Source: Streptomyces sp. TLI_171 (lineage in GTDB: Bacteria; Actinomycetota; Actinomycetes; Streptomycetales; Streptomycetaceae). Taken from it: a stretch of DNA of 64,000 nucleotides. Position numbers and translations under genes: made by a program. The first letter of the stretch is position 1. The number at the start of each line of letters is the position of its first letter. This document shows positions 8,626 to 16,300 of this stretch, piece by piece. Under the pieces are notes generated by a model, which ran no database searches, was not told where the DNA came from, and was given only the letters and a program-made list of their open reading frames with translations. The stretch is from contig NZ_RAPS01000001.1 in NCBI RefSeq assembly GCF_003610255.1, forward strand, positions 6,847,001 through 6,911,000. The letters are read 5' to 3'.

Positions 8626-8635
8626 GCGGCCGGGC

Positions 8636-9985
8636 TCAGCCGGCCAGGGCGGGGGTGCGGTCCTCGGCCAGCGGGCTGAGCCAGTCCTCGCCGAGCCGGG
8701 CCCGGGTGACCGGGTCGGTGACGCCGAGCCCGGGCCGGTCGGCCAGGCAGAGCACGCCGACCTTGCCGGTGTGGCTGTTGGTCTGGACGAGCCGGGCGGC
8801 CTCGCCGACCTCCGCCAGCGGGTACGAACGGGACACCACCGGGGCGAGCAGCCCCAGCTTGTACAGGCGCATCATCTCGGCCGCCTCGCCCAGGTTCATG
8901 CCGTGACTGCCGACGATGCGCTTCAGGTTCATCCAGAAGTAGCGGTTGTCGAAGGTGTGCTGGTAGCCGGTGCTGGAGCCGCAGGTCACCACGGTGCCGC
9001 CGCGGCGGGCCGCGATCACCGAGATGCCGAAGGTGGCCTTCCCGACGTGGTCGAACACCACGTGCGGGTCCTCGCCGACCTGCGAGCGGATCGCCCGACC
9101 GAGGCGCTTGGCCAACTCCACGGTCTCCTGGGCGGATTCGGGGGCCTTGCCGATGCCGATCTCCTCGCGGTTGATCACGAAGTCGCAGCCCAGCCGGCGG
9201 ACCAGCTCCGCCTTCCGCTCGGAGTTGACCACCCCGACCGGGATGCCGCCGCCGTTCTTCACCAGCTGCACGGCGAACGCGCCCAGTCCACCGCTGGCGC
9301 CCCAGATCAGCACGATGTCGCCCTGCTTGATCCTGGCTCCCTTCTCGCTGACCAGCATCCGGTACGCCGTGCCGCCGCAGAGCGGGATGCTCGCGGTCTC
9401 CTCCCAGGTCAAGTGCGGCGGCTTGGCGACCAGTTGGCTGGCCCGCACCACCGTGTAGTGGGCCAGGCCGCCGAAGTTGGTCTCGTACCCCCACGCCTTC
9501 TGGTCGGCGCCGAGCATGCCGTCGGAGTGGGTCACCGGGTCCTGGTCGTCCACGACGGCGGTGGACACCGCCACGTGGTCGCCGACCTGCCAGCGCCGCA
9601 CGCCCGCGCCGGTGCGCACCACCACGCCCGCCGCGTCCGAACCGATCACCTGGTACGGCTGGTCGTGCCGCGCCTGCCAGCCGCCGGAGCGGGCGAAGCG
9701 GCGCAGCGCGTCGAAGGTGGAGACGGGCTCGAAGGTCGCCGACCACACGGTGTTGTAGTTCACCGAACTGGCCATCACCGCCACCAGGACCTCGTCCGGG
9801 GCCAGCTCGGGCAGCGGCACCCGGCCCACGTGCAGGGAGCGGCGGACGTCCTTGTCCGCAACACCGCGAAACATCTCGACATCTTGCCGAAGCAAATGCG
9901 CTGCGGTGTAATCCTGCGGCAATGGAAGTCGCGCCAACTCCTCCGGCGGAGCGTTGCGCAGTACTGCCTCGGTCAACTCGTCCAT
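8636..9985 (-). CDS. Crotonyl-CoA carboxylase/reductase, long-chain (alkylmalonyl) type
   Basis: A 449-residue zinc-independent MDR-family enzyme that reduces and carboxylates a 2-enoyl-CoA to an alkylmalonyl-CoA with NADPH and CO2. Visible features are VNYNTVW, FEPVSTF, WGYETNFGGLA, the nucleotide loop IWGASGGLGAFAVQL and the CO2-site His in IVGSH361. In crotonyl-specific enzymes the residue before WGF/Y is Ile and the residue after GSH is Phe. Here they are Ala164 and Gly362, matching as I recall the CinF pair that opens the pocket for octenoyl-CoA. A butyl- to hexyl-malonyl product or similar is therefore predicted rather than ethylmalonyl. Start MDELTEAV has GGAGGG 7 bases upstream; MQMD is 6 bases earlier. 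It is divergent from PKS1 across 358 bases. Confidence 0.92.
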   Translation of the reverse strand: MDELTEAVLRNAPPEELARLPLPQDYTAAHLLRQDVEMFRGVADKDVRRSLHVGRVPLPELAPDEVLVAVMASSVNYNTVWSATFEPVSTFDALRRFARSGGWQARHDQPYQVIGSDAAGVVVRTGAGVRRWQVGDHVAVSTAVVDDQDPVTHSDGMLGADQKAWGYETNFGGLAHYTVVRASQLVAKPPHLTWEETASIPLCGGTAYRMLVSEKGARIKQGDIVLIWGASGGLGAFAVQLVKNGGGIPVGVVNSERKAELVRRLGCDFVINREEIGIGKAPESAQETVELAKRLGRAIRSQVGEDPHVVFDHVGKATFGISVIAARRGGTVVTCGSSTGYQHTFDNRYFWMNLKRIVGSHGMNLGEAAEMMRLYKLGLLAPVVSRSYPLAEVGEAARLVQTNSHTGKVGVLCLADRPGLGVTDPVTRARLGEDWLSPLAEDRTPALAG

Positions 9986-10190
9986 CTGCATTCCCTCCGC
10001 CGCCGAGGGCGGCAATCAGGCAGGTCGGAAAGGCCGTCATCGACGCTACGTGAGGCCCGTCCGAACTGAGAACCCCTAACGCTCCGCGGGGCGGCAGGAG
10101 GAGCGAACTCGCTGGTCAGTGGCGCGGGTTCGGCGCAGTGAGGGGGTCGCACCCCGGTTCGCGGGCGCTCGGGGCGCGGTGGAATAGGGG

Positions 10191-10220
10191 TGGACCGGAA
10201 TTGCCGGGGCTGCCGATACT
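10191..10220 (+). promoter_or_regulatory. Candidate promoter for the PKS operon
   Basis: TGGACC (10191-10196), an 18-base spacer and GATACT (10215-10220) resemble a principal-sigma promoter. Transcription would begin near 10227, leaving a leader of about 117 bases before the first PKS gene. No experimental start is known. Confidence 0.4.
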
Positions 10221-10248
10221 TCACAGGGCGCGGCACCGCACCGGAATT
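10194..10248. promoter_or_regulatory. ACCGGAATT direct repeat, possible activator sites
   Basis: ACCGGAATT occurs at 10194-10202 and again at 10240-10248; the second lies in the palindrome CGGAATTCCG. Another pair, ACCCCTA (10072-10078) and TAGGGGT (10185-10191), are exact reverse complements. These motifs lie in the divergent CCR/PKS1 region, where the LAL regulator of this cluster (41025-43784) would be expected to act. Binding is inferred. Confidence 0.3.
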
Positions 10249-10343
10249 CCGCGGCGCTGCGACCGAACGATCAACGCCCGTACGGAAATCGACCGCGGCA
10301 GCGCCGCCCGCCGAAAATCCTCTGAAGGGGTGTCACCGCCACC

Positions 10344-13300
10344 ATGACGAGCCAGGAACAGTCCACCGCTGACGTGCGTTTCCACCACCCCGTGCCCGAG
10401 GGTGCGGTCGCCGTGGTCGGACTGGCCTGCCGGCTGCCCGGGGCGCCCGACCCCGAGGCGTTCTGGACGCTCCTGGCGGAGGGCCGCACCGCCATCGGCC
10501 GCCCGCCCGCGCACCGCGGACTCGACCCCGACCTGCCCCCGGCGGGCTACCTCGACCGGGTCGACGGCTTCGACGCCGAGTTCTTCGGCCTGTCGCCCAG
10601 GGAGGCCGGCGAGACCGACCCGCAGCAGCGACTGCTGCTCGAACTCGGCTGGGAGGCGCTGGAGTTCGCCGGAATCGTGCCCGCCGCCCTGCACGGCACC
10701 CGCACCGGCGTGTACATCGGCGCGATGGCCCACGACTACCGGCTGCTGCGGCACGCCGCCGACGCCCCGCCGCTCGGCCGGCACACCCTCACCGGCCTCG
10801 GCCACGGCCTGCTCGCCAACCGGATCTCCTACACCCTCGGACTGCACGGCCCCAGCCTCACCCTGGACACCGCGCAGTCCTCCGCCCTCACCGCGCTGCA
10901 CCTCGCCCACCGCGCCGTCCGCGACGGCGACTGCGAACTCGCCCTGGCCGGCGGCGTCAACCTGATCCTCAGCAGCCGGAGCACCGAGGAGGCTCGCCGG
11001 TTCGGCGGCCTCTCGCCCGACGGCCGGATCCACCCGCTGGACGCCCGCGCCAACGGCTACGCCCGCGGCGAAGGCGCCGGCCTGGTCGTGCTCAAGCCCC
11101 TGGACCGGGCCCGCGCGGACGGCGACCGGGTCCTCGCGGTGATCCTGGCCAGCGAGGCCAACCACGGCGGCGCCGCGGCCGGCCTCACCGTGCCCGACGC
11201 GGAAGCCCAGCGGACCCTGCTCGACCTGACGCTCCGCCGGGCCGACCGGCGCCCCGAACAGGTCCAGTACGTGGAACTGCACGGCACCGGCACACCCGTC
11301 GGCGACCCGATCGAGGCGGCCGCCCTCGGCGCCGTACACGCCGCGGGCCGCACCCCGCAGACGCCGCTCCTGGTCGGCTCTGCCAAGGCAAACGTCGGCC
11401 ACCTGGAGGGTGCGGCCGGCATCGTCGGCTTCCTGAAGGCCGTCCTCGCCATCGCCCACCGGCAGCTCCCCGCCAGTCCGCACCACGAACAGCCCAACCC
11501 CGCCGTCCCGCTGGACGAGCTGGGCCTTCGCGTTCCCGGCACGCTGCGACCCTGGCCGGCCCCCGAGCGCGAACTGCTGGCCGCCGTCAGCTCCTTCGGC
11601 ATGGGCGGGGCCAACTGCCACGTGCTGCTCGCCGAACCGCCCGCCGACCCGGCGGCGGACCGGGACTCCGCCCCACCCCGCGACCACACCCTGCTCACCC
11701 TCTCCGGCCGCACCCCCGCGGCGCTCCGCGAGCAGGCCGCCCGGCTCGCCGACCACCTCGACACCCGGCCCGAACTCACCGTCCACACCGTGGCGGCCGC
11801 CCTCGCCACCACCCGCACCCACTTCCGGCACCGGGCCGCGCTGCCCGTCGCCTCCCGCAGCTCGCGAACCGAGTTGGCGGACGAGCTGCGGAAGTTGGCG
11901 GGCGAGGAGGGCGCCGCGGAAGCGGTGCTCGGAGTCGCGCGGCCCGGCCGACTGGCGCTGCTGTTCTCCGGGCAGGGCAGCCAGCGGGCGGGCGCGGGGC
12001 GCGAACTCCACGCCGAGCTGCCCGAGTTCGCCGCCGCGCTGGACGACACCGTCGCCGCCCTCGACCCGCACCTCGACCGGCCGCTGCGCGAGCTGCTGTT
12101 CGCCGACCCGGACACCCCCGACGCCGTGCTGCTGGACCGCACCGAGTACACCCAGCCGGCCCTGTTCGCCTGGTCCACGGCCCTGTACCGGGCGGCCGAA
12201 CAGCACGGCTTGGCCGCCGAGTTCGTCCTCGGGCACTCGGTCGGCGCACTCGCCGCGGCGCACGTCGCCGGCGTGCTCCCGCTGGCCGACGCCGCCACCC
12301 TGGTCGCCGCCCGCGGCCGCCTGATGCAGGCAGCCCGAGCCGACGGCGTGATGGTCGCCGTCCAGGCGGCAGCCGACGAGGTCCTCCCGCTGCTCGCCGA
12401 GTACGGCGGACGGGTGGCCCTGGCGGCGGACAACGGCCCCGATGCCGTGGTGCTCTCCGGCGACGCCGGCCCGGTCGCCGAGATCGCTGCCCGGTTCGCC
12501 GAACTCGGCCGCCGGACACGAGCATTGACGGTCAGCCATGCCTTCCACTCGGCGCACATGGACAGCGCCGTCGAGGAGTTCCGGCGGATCGCCGCCGGGC
12601 TGCGCTTCGGCGCACCCCGCCTCACGGTGGTCTCCGACCTGACCGGCGAGGTCGCCACCGCCGAGGAGCTGGGATCCGCCGACTACTGGGCCGCGCACCT
12701 GCGCCGACCGGTCCGCTTCCGGCAGGGCGTGCGGACCCTGGCCGCGCTCGGCGCGACCGCATGGGCGGAGCTCGGGCCCGGCCAGGTGCTCGCCTCGCTC
12801 GCCCGGCAGAACCTCGCCGACCGGCCCCCCGTGGTGCCCCTGCTGCGCGGTGGCGGACGGCCCGAGACGCTCGGGTTCCTCCGCGCGGTCGGTGAACTGC
12901 ACGTCAACGGCGTCGAGTTGGACTGGCGCAGGGTACACGGCGAACGGCCGCGACTGGCCCTGCCGGGCTACCCGTTCCAGCGCGAGTCGCACTGGTTCCG
13001 GGAAATCGACGAGATCGGCGGCGAGCCGACGGCGCGGTCGGCGGCCGCCGGAGCGCAGGCCGGTCCGCGCCAGGTGCTGGACGGGCCCGTCGAGGAGACG
13101 GCGGCGCGTCCGGCGCCCCCGGTGCAGGGCGGATCGCGGTCGGTGGGGCTGCCGCAGGTGCTCGACGTGCTCGCCACCGTGCTCGGCCACCGCAGCGCCG
13201 AACGTCTGGACCCGGACCGGTCGTTCCGCGAGCTGGGCCTGGACTCGCTCGGGGCGGTGGAGTTCGGCGAACGGCTCGGCGAGCGGGCCGGCGCCGACCT

Positions 13301-16300
13301 GCCCGCGACGCTCGCCTACGACCACCCCTCGCCGCGCGCCGTCGCCGAACACCTCGCGGGCGGGCGCTCCGCCGACCGGCCCGCCGCGGCGCCGCTCGGC
13401 CCGGCGGACGAGCCGGTGGCGATCGTGGCGGCGGCCGGGCGGTTCCCGGGCGGGGTGGACTCGCCGGAGGCGCTGTGGGAGCTGGTGGCGAGCGGCGGCG
13501 ACGTGATCGGGCCGTTCCCCGCCGACCGCGGCTGGCCGGCCGAGCTGTACCACCCCGAGCCCGGGCGGCCGGGCCACACCTACGCCACCGGCGGCGGATT
13601 CCTGTACGGCGCGGCCGAGTTCGACGCCGAGTTCTTCGGGATCTCGCCGCGCGAGGCGGCCGCGATGGACCCGCAGCAGCGGCTGCTGCTGGAGGTCGCC
13701 TGGGAGTCGCTGGAGCGGGCGGGCATCCGCCCGGCGGAGCTCCGCGGCACCCGCACCGGCGTGTACGCCGGACTTACCCAGCTCGACTACGGCCCGCGGC
13801 TGCACGAACCCGCCGCCGGGCACGAGGGCCACCTGCTGACCGGAAGCACCGTCAGCGTCGCCTCCGGGCGGATCGCCTACACGCTGGGACTGGAGGGCCC
13901 GGCGGTGACGGTGGACACGGCGTGCTCCTCCTCGCTGGTGGCGATCCACCTGGCCGCCCAGGCGCTGCGCAGCGGCGAGGCCACCCTCGCGCTGGCGGGC
14001 GGCGTCACCGTGATGTCCACCCCCGGCATGCTCACCGAGTTCGGCCGCCAGCGCGGCCTGGCCGCCGACGGGCGCTGCAAGCCCTTCGCCGCCGGCGCGG
14101 ACGGCACGGGCTGGGCCGAGGGTGCGGGCGTGCTGGTGCTGGAGCGGCTCTCGGACGCCCGCCGCAACGGGCACCCGGTGCTCGCCCTGATCCGGGGCAG
14201 CGCCGTCAACTCCGACGGTGCGTCCAACGGCCTCACCGCGCCCAACGGCCTCGCCCAGCAGCGCGTCATCACCGAGGCGCTGCGCCGCTCGGGGCTGACG
14301 CCCGGTGAGGTGGACGCGGTGGAGGCGCACGGGACGGGGACGGTGCTGGGCGACCCGGTGGAGGCCGGCGCGCTGGTGGAGGTGTACGGGCGGGGTCGCG
14401 GCGACGGCGAGCCGCTCTGGGTCGGCTCGTTGAAGTCGAACCTGGGCCACATGCAGGCGGCCGCCGGCGTCGGCGCGGTGATCAAGACGGTGGCGGCGCT
14501 CCGGCACGGCGTGCTGCCCGAGTCCCTGCACGTGGACGAGCCCTCGCCGCTGGTGGACTGGGACGCCGGCGTGTCGCTGCTGACGGAGCGCCGGCCCTGG
14601 CCGGAGACCGGCCGTCCGCGTCGGGCGGGCGTGTCCTCGTTCGGGATCAGCGGCACCAACGCGCACCTGATCCTGGAACAGGCCCCGGCCGAAGCGGACG
14701 CCCCGGCCGAGGAGCCGGCCCTCCCCGTGGCGACGCTGGTGCTGTCCGGGCGCTCGCCGGAGGCCCTCAGGGCGCAGGCCGGCAGGCTGCTGGAGTCCGT
14801 GGAGGACGGCGAACTCGGCCGCGCCGCGGCCGGGTTGGCGTCCGCGCGAACGGTGTTCGAGCACCGGGCGGTGGTGCTCGGCGGCGACGAAGCCGCGCTG
14901 CGGGGCGGACTGGAGGCGCTCGCCGCGGGCGAGCCCGCCGCCGGGGTGCTGGTCGGCGAGGCGCGGACCGACGGCGCGACGGCCCTGCTGTTCACCGGCC
15001 AGGGCAGCCAACGGGCCGGTGCGGGGCTGGAGCTGTACCGGACGTTCCCGCGGTTCGCGGCCGCCCTGGACGAGGTCGCCGCCGCGTTCGACGGCCTGCT
15101 GGACCGCCCGCTGCTGACCGTGCTGCTGGCCGACCCCGGCCTGCCCGAGGCACTGCTGCTGCACCGCACCCGCTACGCCCAACCGGCCCTGTTCGCGCTG
15201 GAGGTGGCGCTCCACCGGTTGGTCGAACCCTGGCTTCCGGCACCGGAGTTCCTGGCCGGCCACTCGATCGGGGAGATCGCCGCCGCGCACCTGGCGGGCG
15301 TGCTGAGCCTGCCCGACGCCGCCACCCTGGTGGCGGCCCGGGGCGCGCTGATGGACGCGCTGCCGGAGGGCGGCGCGATGGCCTCGATCGAGGCGGCGCA
15401 CGAGGACGTCGAGGCCGACCTGGCCGGCGAGGGCGAGCGGATCGCGGTCGCCGCCGTCAACGGCCCCCGGGCGACCGTCGTCTCGGGCGACCGGGCAGCG
15501 GTGGACGCGGCGGTGGAGCGCTGGCGGGCCCGCGGCCACCGGACCACCCGGCTGCGGGTCAGCCACGCCTTCCACTCGCCGCACATGGACCCGATGCTCG
15601 CCGAGTTCCGCAAGGTCGCCGAGCAGCTCGAGTACCACGAGCCGAGCGTGCCCGTGGTCTCGAACCTCACCGGTCAGCTCGCCGCGCCCGGCGAGCTGAC
15701 CGACCCCGAGTACTGGGTGCGCCACGCCCGGGAGGCCGTCCGCTTCCACCAGGGCATGCAGGCGCTGTGGGCGGCCGGTGCCCGACGGTTCCTCGAACTC
15801 GGCCCCGACACCGTCCTCGCCACCCTCGCCGGCACTGCGCTCGAAAGCGCGGCGGTCGAAGGGGTGGAGCCGACCGCGGCGGCCGTGCTGCGGCGCGGCA
15901 GGCCCGAAGTGTCCGCCCTGCTCAGCGCGCTGGCGACGCTGCACGTGGACGGTGGGACCGTCGACTGGTCGGCGCTGCTCGGCGGGCCGCCGGCCCGACC
16001 GGCGGACCTGCCCACCTACGCGTTCCAGCACCGCCGCTACTGGCTGGACGCCCCGAGCCCCGGCACCGGGTCGGCCGGCGGGCACCCCTTCCTGACGACC
16101 GAGGTGGTGCTGGCCGACGGCGCGGGCGCGGTGCTCGGCGGCCGGATCTCCCGGCCGGCCCATCCGTGGCTGGCCGACCACGCCATCGCGGGCACCGTGC
16201 TGCTGCCCGGTACCGCGCTGGTCGAACTCGCCCTGCGCGCAGGGCGATCGGTCGACGCCGAGACCCTGGCGGACTTCACCCTGCAGGCACCGCTCGTCCT

